Below, piece after piece: positions 1-12,400 of a stretch of DNA of 64,000 bases. The stretch is from NCBI GenBank assembly GCA_031771865.1, contig JASISA010000041.1, positions 2,046,001-2,110,000 on the forward strand, given 5' to 3'. Position 1 is the first letter of the stretch, and each line of letters opens with the position of its first letter. Origin of the DNA: Nothophaeocryptopus gaeumannii. Lineage: Eukaryota; Ascomycota; Dothideomycetes; Mycosphaerellales; Mycosphaerellaceae. The notes under the pieces are model-generated. The model searched no databases and had not been told where the DNA came from. It saw only the letters and a program-made list of their open reading frames with translations. A program made the position numbers and the translations under genes.

Positions 1-337
1 CCGCACCTACAAGGATGCCACCTACCTCGCCACGGAGTTCCCACCCTTGGCCTTTGTTGAAGCTTTGCAGGACGTCAGTCAACCTCCTACTTTCATCCAT
101 TTCGGTAATGCCGTTGGCGAGCAGCTAAACAAGCACTGGACAATCCCACCATTCATCCATCAAAGAGCGGACCTGCGTCACGAACGGAATGAAGGGCTTC
201 ACGACGCTATATGCTAGCTTGAGCTGACTCGCGTCTGGGACTTCGGCTCCGGAAAGTCCTTGGCCGGGACATGGACCGGGGGCGTTTGAGGCGAGCGACG
301 AGTGTGGGCGCTTGTTGCATTTCGATATGTTCGCCAC
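1..337 (-). other. Possible coding fragment or gene remnant at the window edge
   Basis: On the minus strand one frame reads plausibly like protein from about 337 down to 1, broken once by TAG at 127-125. After the stop the same frame continues to the window edge with a mixed polar and hydrophobic composition (it includes NGITEMDESRRL). The open stretch has no ATG at its upstream end. The stop could lie inside a short intron: GT at about 181 or 172 and AG at about 125 keep the frame, but both donors are weak. I do not recognise a family. It could equally be a decayed gene or chance. Confidence 0.2.
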
Positions 338-1606
338 ATGTCGTCCCTGCAGATTAGTCTATCAGCTGCTGTTGATGGCTCTTTCAATCTGCTTTTTGGA
401 CGCACAAGCTACCGTAGCTTTGTACGAGTTCAACAGTACCGTTTCAGGCACAAAAGGTTCCCGGAAAGGCTGCCATGTGGCCACAGACCCGGGCCAACAG
501 TGCTTGATCTCCAAGCACCGGCCAGTCTACCGAATACCAACAACTACATCTGCGACTTGACCGGTTTCAAGATACAGATGACTTCTCGCAACGTCGTATA
601 TTTCACGTGGACACTCCGCTTCGACTTGCGCGCTCGTAGTTATTCTGCGCAAAATCCTGGTGAAAATCCTTCGCCTGCGGTAAATGTGTGTCGTTGCTTT
701 TGAAGCGAGCCGCATATGCGCGCCATACATGAAACAGAGGTCAAGCCGAAACAGGAAGGAATGTGGTGTGTCAAGATGCAGATTAATCTACAAGGATGCC
801 ATGCGGACCACGCGCAGCGAAACCACACATCTCTTGCCGGAGGATTCTTCAACAGAGGATTCACAACTGCTGACTTCCTCACCGCAAGTTTAACAGAGCG
901 ATGATGCTCTCTTCGTCGTTCGTGATAGGTGGCCGGAGGATGCAGTTTCACCCCGGCCACTCAACCCACATGGATCATGGGGAGGACACCAAGACCCCGG
1001 AGCGTCTGCCCGAGGACTCCACCGCGCTGTGCTTCTCTAGCCTTGGTGTTCTCTGCACGCTGAATGTGATGCCGGCACCAACCGACACCACCTTCGTGCT
1101 CACCGGCTTTCCCAGCTTTACTCCCTTCAAGATGGCGCGTCACCAATCGACCGGCCGGTTGAATGCCTCTGATCGTGGACCATCTCAAACCCGGAACGAT
1201 GGCATGTGTAGCCAGAACAAGAGCGACAAAGAGCTGACGTAGAGGCAGAATATCTGCTGCACGTTAGACGTCAAGCGGGATCGTTCGTCAGTCTCCATTT
1301 CGCCTCACCGCAGGATGTCGAGGCCAGCAGTTCGCCCACTTTTCTCATGCAACATCCTCCAGTTTCGGCTTTGGTTGAACGGAAACAGGCTTGGCACGGA
1401 CGTGGGCAGAATACCGTATTGAAGCTCACCATTATTGTTTGCCTGCTGTGATATTAATGTACTCCCGAAGTCACACATTTATTCTCTAGACAACAACGCC
1501 TGACCCACATTGCGCTCTCGACACTCCTGAGGGTTGACTATCTTCCACTACCGGTGTCCTCTCGATGCTACCGTGACGTCCACAATCCGAGAAGGTTCTT
1601 GCCAGG
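338..1606. other. Intergenic, no supported gene
   Basis: Open frames here are short, overlap on both strands and match nothing I know. The right end is presumably the promoter and 5' leader of the rhodopsin-domain gene. I see no repeat or mobile element. Confidence 0.5.
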
Positions 1607-2903
1607 ATGGTATACGAGATAGACGAGACGAACTGGACACCTGGGACTCGCTTCATCACGCGCATTACGGACGACAACCATGCCGGATGGCTATACATCA
1701 TCACCACTCTGTCGTTCATCTACGTCATCATAGCAGCAGTCATCCGCTTTTTCGTCAAGTATGGCATGTACGGACTTGACGATTGGGCGCTATTCATTGC
1801 GACAATCTTAGCACTCGGACAGTACATTGCTGTCATGATAGCCCTCAGTGAAGGTCTCGGGAAGAGCTCAAATCTGCTGTCAGATGCGCAAGTCAGCCAT
1901 ATTGAAAGAGTAAGACCGAGACGTCCAGTTGAAGCTGCGCCAAGACTAATCCTTTTTAGTATGCGGCCGCCCACGCCTTCCTCTACTTCCTGGCTCATTG
2001 CGCATCAAAGATCTCAACAGCACTACTCACGCAAAGACTTTTCGAGAATGACCGAAGGAGGAATAACCGGATCTGCTGGGCTTTGGTCGGCCTTTCCGCT
2101 TGCTATGGACTTGGATGCGTCCTGTCAGCGTCCATTGGATGCCCAAATCCAGCTTTCCCGCAGCCCCGAGACGGTTCATGTCCAAACCGCGTGCGTGCAT
2201 TAGCCATTTCTCATGCTCACGATACTGACCGACGATGCAGTTTCTTCGCTGGCAAATCATCTTGGGACTGGACATCATCACTGAAGCAATGCTCGTCATT
2301 GTTCCTCTTGCGCTTGTGCTGGACATCCTCATCAAGCGGTCAGCGAAATTTACCGTCACTGCTCTCTTCGCATTCCGCCTCATGGACATTCTGTTTGCAT
2401 CACTCAATCTCAGTCAGGTCAAGATCTTGCAGGCGAGCGACGACAATGCACTGAACGTTGTCGCAGCATTACTGTGGACGCAGACTGAGCTGCTCTGGTC
2501 CATCATCTCAGCCTCTTTACCCTGTCTCAAAAGCTTCATGAAGCCATTCGACAAGATCGACGATGAAACCTGGAGATCAGAAACAAACAACATGTACTCG
2601 TCTTCACGATCAGCAGGAAGGGGCTGGAGGAACTCCGTTCGCGACCAGGATGGCGCCGTGCCACTGGAGGCTATTAGAGCGCAAGCTTACGGTAACGTGA
2701 TCAAGTCCACTGGCAGCGACCGTGGAATGACTCTGAGACCCGAGCGGGTCGGACACGACGTTCAGATATCCCACACTACGACGGAGAACTCGACGAGAGA
2801 TGAAGGCCGAAAAAGTTGGGGAAGTCACGAGCATATCATCAAGGCATCGACACAATGGGATGTGAGGACGGAGACTGGCCGAGACCCGTACGAGATTCCT
2901 TGA
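1607..2903 (+). CDS. Fungal rhodopsin-domain integral membrane protein
   Basis: Three exons: 1607-1909, 1960-2190 and 2241-2903, joined by 50-nt introns (donors GTAAGA and GTGCGT), give 398 residues. The first two thirds carry hydrophobic helices consistent with the roughly seven-helix 'fungal rhodopsin' (SAT4-like) domain, including an early WLYIITTLSFIYVII segment and a later WQIILGLDIITEAMLVIVPL segment. Family-typical features are the acidic DDWAL stretch between early helices and a CxxPxx extracellular loop. The last 130 residues are a polar, Ser/Arg-rich, probably disordered cytoplasmic tail. Such proteins are common and abundant in Pezizomycotina; most have no known ligand, and some are Pth11-like receptors. 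The ATG at 1607 directly precedes a Trp-flanked first helix. Function beyond membrane location is unknown. Confidence 0.85.
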
Positions 2904-3511
2904 CTGGAATTCGAAACAACGAGAATGGACGGCTGATGATGGATTTGATGTGATACCCTTATTGCGAGACAGGTATGAGACCTTGACCGGGCTGCGACAA
3001 AACAGTCTGGTTGCTGGCGTCGTAGGACTTCTTTGGCATTCAAGGCCTTCCTGTTGATCGGGCTGAATTTACTTCACCAGCTCCGCAATGACTGCTTTCG
3101 ATGCACTATTTTACTTCCCTGGTCTTCAGCCTCCTAGCCTCGGGCACGCGCATCTGGCAGGCCATGACGTTCTGGCCGAACGCAACCTACACTATAGCAT
3201 GACTGCTCACCTGCAGTGAATGCAAAAACGGAGAACACAACAGTATAACAGTAACTCGCTCTTGACATGTCTGGCGGCTGTATCTCCACAACAACGCTAG
3301 TCGTGCAGTGAAGCAGATGCCAAGCGTCACATGTGAAGCGGAATCGACATTCACTCAAGACTTAAACTTCTCTGCTCTTCTACCTCCCAGAAAAACCCAC
3401 CTCCACTGTCTACCCAAACATCTCGAACCCGAGAACAATCAAGCACAGTCTCAAAACACCATCGCACACATACCACGAAACAATCTACAAAGCTTCGATT
3501 CCGCACACACC
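2904..3511. other. Intergenic region before the coiled-coil gene
   Basis: No gene supported. The last 150 bases are A/C-rich with pyrimidine stretches and end in CACC before the ATG at 3512, typical of a fungal 5' leader. Confidence 0.5.
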
Positions 3512-6211
3512 ATGTCTGCTCCGTTCGCCCTCTCCCTGGTGTTTATCACAGGTGCCACATGTGATATCGCCGCTCGAGTCCCCAACTTCCGTCAAACAGC
3601 AATCGCGCGCGTCAACAAGAGCAAAGATAGCTCCATCACGCAGCGTCCAGCGCTCGAGATGAAGAAGAAGGGTGCGCCGCTCACGAAGCGCGTCACGGAG
3701 AAAATCAAGGATAGAGTCAATCCCGGCAGAAAGAAGAAGAACACTCGCATTGCCGGTATCGAGAACAGCCTCCAGGCCACGCAGAGCAGAGTCGAGGAGG
3801 TGAAGTCGCTTCTAAGCGATGAGAAGAAGAGCGCAAAAGCCGTCGCCGTCGAGGCCTCTGCTGTTCAGCGTGATCTTAACGAGACTATCTATCGCACTAA
3901 GCTGAACACGGGCGTGATGAACGTGAACTTGCAGTTGGAGAAGGACAAGGTTGAAGAGAAGGAACATAAGCTAGAGTGGACGCGCCACGCGAACAATCGC
4001 CTCAAGAGCGAGCGCAAGGCGGACTCGGACGTTCTCTCTCGCGTCGCCACCGCACTTGGCGCCAGCATGCGCGAGGTGAGCGACCTCAACAAGAAAATCG
4101 AATCGGAGAAGCAGAAGTCGGAAGAGCGCATCTTCGAGCTAGGGGTCGATGGCCAAGAAGCTGGAGACGACACTCGTGCGGCAGAGAAGGAGCTACACTC
4201 CGAGAAGGCGAAGGTCCGTGCGCTGGAATGTGCTCTCGAGGTTGAGATGGAGGGCCGTGCGGAGGAGAAGAACCTCGCCGAGGCCAAGCAGAAGGCTCTC
4301 GAGGAGACAATTGCAATTTTAAAGCAATTGGCCGATGACCAGAAGAGCGGAGTCCAGAGCGCACTTGACGCCAAGGACGAGCAGCTGAAGCAGACGTCAG
4401 ACGAGCTTGGGTGTGTCAAGAACTCATCTGAGCAGGCTAAGCGCGCGTACGACCACGAGAAGGACCTGCTCGAGAGCCTGGTCGACGACACTGGAGATGC
4501 ACTGGTGGCAGCTGAAGCAACAAGCGACGGGCTTAAAAAGGACCTGCAAATCCGGGGCGAGAAGCTTGAAGACGAGGAGCGCGAGCTACAATACACTCGA
4601 CTCGCTTAATCTGAAGCACAGAAGAACTTCGAGGAGGTTAACGACGATCTCAAGGACGTGGACGGCATGCTTCATGGTGCCAAGAACGAGCTCAAGACCT
4701 CAAAAGCAACCATCGAGAGGCTAAAGGAAGATTTGGAGACTCTTCGAAACGACAAGCTCAAGCTGAGCCGTCAGCATGCTGCGCTCAAAGCTTCTCAGCA
4801 GACCGCCAAGTCCGTGACACGATCAGGCACCTCAGAATCGAAGTTACTGCAAGCTCTGCCGCCACGCCTTTCGCAATCGGTTCGAGACGAGATAGAGACG
4901 TTGACGAAGGAGAACAGTAGCCTTGACACCAAGTGCCTGTTCACTGAGAGCTGCCTAAAGGACGCGAAGCAGCAACTCGCAGATGCTAATCAGGAGCGTA
5001 CCTCAATGCAAGAGGGCGTTCAGGAGGCACGAGAAGTGCTCGATGGAGCAGCCGGCTTCGTCGTGGACCTGGATCTGGATGATGTGAACAAATCCGCGAT
5101 CAAGCACACCATGATTGCCGCGCGGGACTCGCTCGAGAAGATCCTGCCGGCCACTGGAGGCGCCAAGCTGGAATCGAAGATGACCACCCTGCAGCAAGCC
5201 AACGAGCAGCTGCAGGTGCAGACCGATAACCTCCAGAAGCAAGTCAAGAAGCTGAAGGAGGATCTCGAATTCGAGCAGACACCTTGACCAAGACCACAGA
5301 TCTCGATGCAAAGAACCGAGAGCTGGATACGCTGGAGGCAGGTCTTGACCGCCTCAACAACGGCGGATACTGCTTTGCCCAGAGCGCGGAGTATCAGCGT
5401 GTCTTGTCGAACGCTCAGGCGTTCCTTCAAGACATGGACCGGCTACTCACGCAGCCGGCCAAGAAGGGCAAGGACCTCCGTCGACACGTCACGACCAAGG
5501 ACTGGGCCTATCACGAGGTTTACGATGCCCTCGGTGAGATGTGGAAGTATCTTCAGCGAGCTCAGTACTATGGGCTCTCGCCACGTACTGAAGATCAAAA
5601 CGAGGATCTAGATGGCGGACGTTGAGGGGTACGATGAGCCAACTGCCAGCGACACGGCCTCACAGGCAGTCCCTCATCGATTGAACACGCCTTCCACGAT
5701 CGAGTATCCCCGCCCTGAATCTCCCGTCAACCAGATGCTTAGCAGCAAGTCTTACGATGAAGCCTACCCGGATGCCAGCAAGACCGCCGCCGCTCGTGCT
5801 CAGAGCGAGGGCGTTGAAGCCGATCCCGCCGACAGCAGCGAGTCGGACGAGGAGGTCCAGATCGTCACTGATTCTCCACCTAGCGATCGCAGCCACAACC
5901 ACGTCGAGGTTCCGGACCTCTCAGATGATTCAAATAAAGACGATCTCTTTGGCAATGACTCCTATGATGACGCCTCTGCCGAGTACAAGGAGTCTGGCGA
6001 CGGCGCAGACAGCGCGTATTACACAGAGAGTGATGATAACGACGCCAACATCGAGAACCTGCGGGCCCTTGAGGGAGCCGATGGTGAGCAGAGCACATCG
6101 GGCGGGGAGATGACTGACGAGCAGGCGAGACAGCTGGAGGCTGATCTGGCGGCTCTTCTCGGCTTCGCTGATGATTGGGATGAGAACAAGTCATCGGACT
6201 TCTTCGATTAG
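3512..6211 (+). pseudogene. Long coiled-coil protein gene interrupted by a stop and two frame changes
   Basis: Starting at ATG 3512 (CACC context), a Lys/Glu-rich heptad-patterned protein runs to an in-frame TAA at 4607-4609. The same frame resumes at once (SEAQKNFEEV) and continues as coiled coil to 5287. Coding character then moves to another frame (about 5284-5625, TKTTDLDAKNRELDTLEAG, ending in an aromatic-rich stretch with DWAYHEVYDALGEMWKYL). It moves again at about 5612 into an acidic, Ser/Asp-rich tail that ends at 6211. Read through, it would be about 900 residues: basic N-terminus, about 550 residues of coiled coil, a small globular segment and an acidic tail. Family unknown; SMC/myosin-like resemblance is only heptad composition. 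Either this is a recently decayed gene or the sequence has three errors. Introns could hide some breaks (for example 4505-4621), but the candidate sites are poor and would remove coiled-coil sequence. It should not be annotated as three separate genes. Confidence 0.65.
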
Positions 6212-6463
6212 AAAGAGGAGGACCTTACGATGCGTCTGGAAATTGAATAGGGAATCAACGAGGGGGGCCTACAGATGGCTGGGACGACTTGCATGAGGGC
6301 TTGCGTGGGTTGGCGTTTGGGGTTTCTTTTGTTTCACGATACCACATAGAGCGATGCATGGGTTATGGAAGGTCTTGCTTCAGTCGATGAACGAAAACGC
6401 TTCACACTGAATACAAACAAGTGCAAACAACCCTTATTTTTCATTTTCCTTTCCCAAATCTCT

Positions 6464-9400
6464 CTAGCTCCCACTATCCACAACCTCCGAGAACCACTGC
6501 CTCAAAGCCCCAGCCAACACACTCGGCAACTCCTGCACATCCCTCACAATCAAATAGTACCTAAACGGGAAATCATCTAGATACTTGACCATATTGATCT
6601 GCGGCTCCCCACTCGCATCTTTCACAAACTCCACCCGATTCAGATCCAGAATACTCTGCTTCGGTCCCGCAGCTGTAGTCTCCTGCGCAGCAGCATCCAC
6701 GACAATGAAGACGACCATAATTTGCTCTTCATGAGCTTGTCGGACTAGCTGACGAATGGATGGGTGGTCTTCGCATAGACCGTCGGAGATGATGAGTTGA
6801 AGTTGCCAGAGATTACTAGCGGAGCCGGAAGCCTTCATGCGTGCTTCGCGGAAGAGGTCAATCGACTTCTCCAGTAACTTTCTCACATCCGTCTTCGTTT
6901 GCGAGAACGTGAATTGGCGGAAGACTTCCGCACCTGCGTCTGTTGTGAAAGGCATACTGAAGTCATGATTGACATTGACGGTCTGCCCGAATCCCACGAT
7001 GGACAGCTCGCCGACCTCCAGCATGGACATACTTTTCGCAACCAGAGCAAGCGTGTCGAATGCCAAGCCTTTCCTTTCGTACTCGTTCATTGACTCGGAG
7101 TCGTCGATGGCTAGCATGATCTGGTATGAGCGCTTGCTGGGTATGGATCGACGCATCCAGATCTTGTCGCGCTTGTAGGATGATGCGATGTAGGGGATGA
7201 TCTTCTTGATGTTGAGTCGCTTGCCTGTTCGGAAGTCGCCGCGCATCTTTGTTGCTTGCGTTGGCTGAAGGATGAGACGTAGGTGCTCTGTGAGAACAAT
7301 TGCCATGTTGCGTGTCCTACTTTCGTGCTCAGTCCAAGCTTGGCGGGCTTCTTCGATTGTCATCAGATCGGGACGCTCGCGGTCGAGATGGGTGTTTGTG
7401 AGCTGCTCGTCGACTTCTTCGACGTCGTCAAGCTCGTCTGCTTCCGCTGTGTGCAGCATCTGCACATCTTGGTCCTGAGGCTTCCCGACGATGGTCTCGT
7501 TTTTTCGTGCACCAGATTCAGCTGCTTCTCCCTTTGCGCCACCACCCTCGGCATCCTCTTGCGCCTCGTGATCTTCAGCGGCCTGGTCTTTCTCTTCCGG
7601 AAGTACAACATCGTCTGGGGCACTCTCGTTCACGTCGATAGCATTGTCTTCGTCCAACGCCTTCGACTGTTCAGCATTAGCAGCGCCGATAGCTTGCATG
7701 TCAGAGTCAGCTTCTTCCGGTAGGTGCTCGAAGCGCGGATCACTCATGTCCATTTCCTTGTCCTGGCCTTGAGTTTGCTCCTGCGGCTGTTGAGCAGCTT
7801 CGATGTTCCGATGCTGATTGTACCATTGCTTCAGAACATCTCCCAGCTGTTTGAATGGCAGCGAGTGCTGTTCGCCGTCAGCAGCTTCAGCTTGGCCAGA
7901 TGTATCGTTCTGCTCGTTGCGATTGCCACCTTCGGCTGTACCGGCCTGTTCGCTTGGCTGATCTGCTTGCTGCTCTTCTTCCTGTTGCTCCGCGGAAGAT
8001 ACGGCGCCGTTTGGTTGTGACTTTTCGTTGTCTTCGTTACCGTGACCCTCGCCGGCGGACTGAAGACCGTCGTTTGGCTGTTGCTCCTTATCCGGCTGGT
8101 CGAGCATGTTGACATCAGATTTCGCATCCTCGCCCTCTTCATCCCCAGGCTGCTCTTCGTCGGGATTTGTAGCTTCTCCATTATCCTCGCCCTCAGCGCC
8201 ATCTTCATCACCCATCTTGACATCAACGTCGTCCACGGTGGGCTCTTCATCTGCAGGCGCATCTTGATCCTTGGCATCTGCACCTTCCATGTCTTCCGGA
8301 AGGTCGTCCTCAGCATCTGATATATCGCTGAGGTCCTTCTTGTCGCCATCCATATTCAAGTCCTCCGGCAAGTCAAGGTTCCCCTTATCTTGCGCGAAAG
8401 GGTCTGTCTTCTCGCGCTGATTACGATCAACCTGGTCTTGGATCTCCTCTTCCGCACCTGCATCTGCATCCCCTTCCATGCTCTGGTCATCGTCGTCTTG
8501 CTCCCCAGCCTCGGCATTTTCCGCAGTAGCGATATCATCGGTCTTCGTTCCTTTGCCTTTTTCGGCTTCCTTTTCAGCCTCTTCTGTCTTCTTGCCATCA
8601 TCCCAGGTCTTCTCATCCTTTGCATCATCATTTTCATCAACATGTCCAGTCTCTTCATCAAGGCCTGCGTCGTTTTGCTCGCCTTCATCGCCCTCCTCTT
8701 CATCGCCTTCAGACCCTGCATCCTCGTCGAACCTGCCCTCAAGATCTTCATCCGCCATGTCAACAGCGTCTTTCTCAGCTTCGGTCTCGCCTTCTTTGTC
8801 TTTCGAAGTCGCATCTTGTGCAAGCTCTCCAAGATCCTCGTCTGCTCCAATATCCTTACTGATGTCTTCTGCGCCTTCACCTTCACCAAGACCAGTGCCG
8901 CTCTCGACTTGACCTGATTGCTGATCTTCACCTTCAGGCTTCTCAGAAGGCGTGCAGAAGCCCTGGGTAGCAAGCTGCACGAACGATGTCGATAGCCGAT
9001 AGGCCATTCGACTTGTGGCAGCATGCAAGACGCATGAGTCGTCAAGAGTATGGTCTATCCCCTCAGCGTAGGTTTGTAGCACAGGATGGACAGCGTTGCA
9101 GACCTGAGAGATCTGAGCGAGCTCGCCATCGGTGTTGATGTGTCGCACCTCATCAAGCAAGTGCAGTAACTTTTGGGAGACTTCGCTGAGTGCGGACTGC
9201 TGGACGGCCTGCCGTAAAGCTGCTTGCTGGTCAAGCAGCCAAGACTTCTTGGTACTACCATTTGTGACAGGTTTGGCAGTCTCATCTTGCTGGCTGGTTT
9301 GGTGAAGCCGGCCAAGGAGGCCGACCAACTTTTCTGTCCACTGTTCGGTGTTGATGATGGCACCATCGTCTGACGGTACTGCTTCTGTAGCTTGTTCTTG

Positions 9401-12400
9401 AGTCCAGCGAATGAGCTGAGCAAGTACGGGCTCCAGCTCGGTATGCTGCTGTGTGTGCTCTCGAAGGTCACCATAGAGTGTCGAGACGACCGTATCGTAC
9501 TTCTGACTCGCAAACCGCGAGACCTCGTCTTCAATGCCTGTAGGCAAGCTGGCACGAGTATCAAGCTCGTTCTTGAGGACTCGCAATTCCCCAACTGCCG
9601 CCTCAAGTCTTTGGACGACTTCTCGGTAGTTCTTCTCGGCTAGCTCAGACTGCATCCCGACGCATCGACTCGTAGCCTGGGTCATGCCAAGAAGAGAAGC
9701 TACCTTCGCCACAAGCTGCTTCTCCGCCATACCAGCTGCACGGACTTTGAGATCTTTACTCGACGCAAGCGCTCGAACCTGCTCAACAGCAGCACACAAA
9801 GTAGTCGTATCCGCAAGATTCTTCGCTAGAGCGACACGCTGTTCGATCGCCGTCTGCAGCATACTCTCAAGCAAGGCCTTCGATCTCGCAATTTCCGCCG
9901 GTGTAAGATCCTCATTGTGCTTGACAGAGCTTTCTCTTACGTTTGGAATGATATGAAGAAGTCTATGAAATTCATAGTCCGCAGCATCCGTTTTCGCTCC
10001 AGCATCATAGAGCGCTAGGGGTCCTGACTTCGCCATCACTGCATGCATGGAAGCTTGCTGCGCTATCACATCCTCGCCCAGATTGGAGGAGAAGCCCATC
10101 AGACGGACATCACGTAGCACATCGGCGAGAAGACGCCGCTTTCGTGTCTTCAAGTGCTGTACGAGGGTCTTATTCTCTTCGGTTGATGTGCTTGGCGTCG
10201 CTTTACGTAGCTCGGAGCTTTCCTCTTCGAGGCTGGCAAGGAAATTATCGATTTTCTTAGGTGCGGTAGACAGCTTCTTTCGAGATTGTGTTCTGGCGTC
10301 GATTTGACGCACTAAAGCAGGTAGATCCCGAAGGTCAGACGAGCGTTTGCGCCAGGCCTTGATAGCCACGTCCTTCGCTCTTGAACTCTCGAGTTGGCTC
10401 TCTTGCTTGGCAACCAGTTCGCCGATGGGTTCGGTTGTCGTAGCAACAAGTGTCGGGAACTCTCCCTGCAACAACGGCGCAACAGGCTCGCTGAGCAACA
10501 CTCGATACTTCTTGACCATCCTAAAGAGTTTCTTGTGAGAAGCCTTCGCGCTCTGCTTCAAAGTCTCGATGTTGCGGTCTTTCCAGCTGGCAAGCTGGAC
10601 GACTTCCTTGACTTGCTTCTCCAGCTCGGCACGCTGCTTAGCTAGATGCCCAGTGACGCTGCTCTGGAAGTGCGAGTAGTACGATATCAGGCTCGCCAGC
10701 GCATGTCGAACGGTTTCAAGGGCGGGTGTATCTTTCGTCCGACTTGCAAGATCTCGCACGAAGTCGCCAAGCATGCGTAGTCGCAGGCTGTATTCGCCAA
10801 GACCACAGTTCATCAGGAAGCCTCCCAACGTCTCAACGAGCTGCTGTGCGAATGTCTGAAGCGTCTCAGAAGAGCCGATCGTATCCTCAGCAGCTCGAAT
10901 GATAGTCTCAAATGCAATGTACCACCAAGACGCTGAATTTGTCTGACAGGCCTGATCTTCGTGCTCAAACAGGCCAGCCCAGGTTGAAAGCTCCAGTTGA
11001 CGCCAAGAGATGATCAGACTCGTGCATTCTTCCATCAATGGGGCAGCAGAGTACTCGGAGCTGGCCGTCTTCTGCCACTCGTTGACCGCAGCATGCAGCT
11101 TCTCCACGAAAGGAAGAAGACGGGCCACAGGTTCGCTATGGGGCAGGGAGAGGATCTTCTCGCACTCGCGAAGCACACCTATAGGAGTGGCGTGCTCTGG
11201 CCAAGCATCGTGGATGACTGTGAAGCGAGTCTGTACTTTCCGGATCAGAGCTACGAGAGCCTTGGACTGTCCAATGTCAGGCTCGGTGTATATATTCTTG
11301 GTCTTTGGCGCAGCCGGGGACAGGTTCGTTGTTAGGCGGTGCAGCGCGGCGATGACAGCTGGCATGTTTGCGGTGTCTCGCGCAGACTGTAGCTGAGATG
11401 CTTCCCGCACCAGTGCCAAGAAGCTCTCTGCATCAGTCTGCTGATTGGAGTGAATGGCATGGTAGAGCCTCGCCATCTTCGGAGCAAGATCCCGCGCACC
11501 AATTCTTCCAGTCGCTCTAATATCTTGCGACTCGGCGTCATAGGTTGGAAATAGTTCATTGAGCTCTTCCGCCAGGGCTTCCTCCGACTCATCATCGCCG
11601 CCACGATACTTGAAGAGACTGGACCTGGCAGCTGCGAGCTTCTGTTCGTGGGTAAGCTCGGTCTTCCAAGCTTCGTAAAAGGCTTGGAATGCAGTGTCGA
11701 TGCTTGATCGCAGGTCTGGGGATGCGTTCGCGACACGAATCGCGGAAGACCTTGCTGCAACGGCAGAGAGCCATTGTAACTGCTCATCCTTGGATCTGCA
11801 GGTCTGCTGAATTTCAACGAAGCGATGGTCGGAGAGCCAGTCGTGGAGACCGGCATTCATCATAGGTGTGATGTTGGTGACGTTTTGAAGGACGGAGTTG
11901 TCTTGAGCCAGTGCAGAAGCCGCCAATCTCTGGCCTATGACGAGGCAGTCGATAAATCCAACGACAGGTGTCGTGATGTCTCCATATGCCCGGTATTGCT
12001 CGCTGAGTCGAGTTCGGATTACTTGCAAGTTGCTCCGAGCCCCATCATCCAAGAGTTGAATTGGAGCGTCGCCGTTAATCTCGCGCAAAGGTTGAATGAT
12101 GCGTCTCAAGGCAGCAAATTCGCCATGTAGCTGCGAGAGCTGAGAATGCTGAGGCCGACAGATCGAGACTATCGCAGGACCTGAGCCTAAAATGGCAATG
12201 TCTTGTTCCAAGATCCGAGCTCGGAGGAAGTCCTGCTCTCCAACCCATGCTTGTCGAAACACGCGAAGTGCTGCGAGTCCGGACTGCAACTCGCCTTTAG
12301 ACCTTTGATAGACGCTGAGCTGCATTTGCATCTCTTGGACGGGGTCGAAGGTCTGCTCCGGAATGAACATATCCAATGCAGCTGTGGCGGAAGCAATCCA

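Noticed and set aside
640..1242. Overlapping ORFs on both strands in the first 1.3 kb
   Set aside because: No motif, no clear splice structure and competing frames.
3889..4596. Minus-strand ORF of 235 residues, very Ser-rich
   Set aside because: Antisense of the Lys/Glu-rich coiled coil; composition is a mirror effect.
4505..4621. Possible intron that would remove the TAA at 4607
   Set aside because: Although in phase, its donor is weak, its length (117 nt) is double that of other introns here, and it would delete continuous heptad sequence.
5216..5292. Possible intron bridging the frame change near 5284
   Set aside because: The only branch-like sequence lies about four bases from the acceptor, which is too close, and coiled-coil coding would be lost.
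7272..8917. Several plus-strand ORFs of 70-175 residues opposite the Midasin acidic region
   Set aside because: They are antisense shadows of the GAA/GAC-rich repeats coding for Glu and Asp, giving artificial Ser/Leu/Phe-rich peptides.
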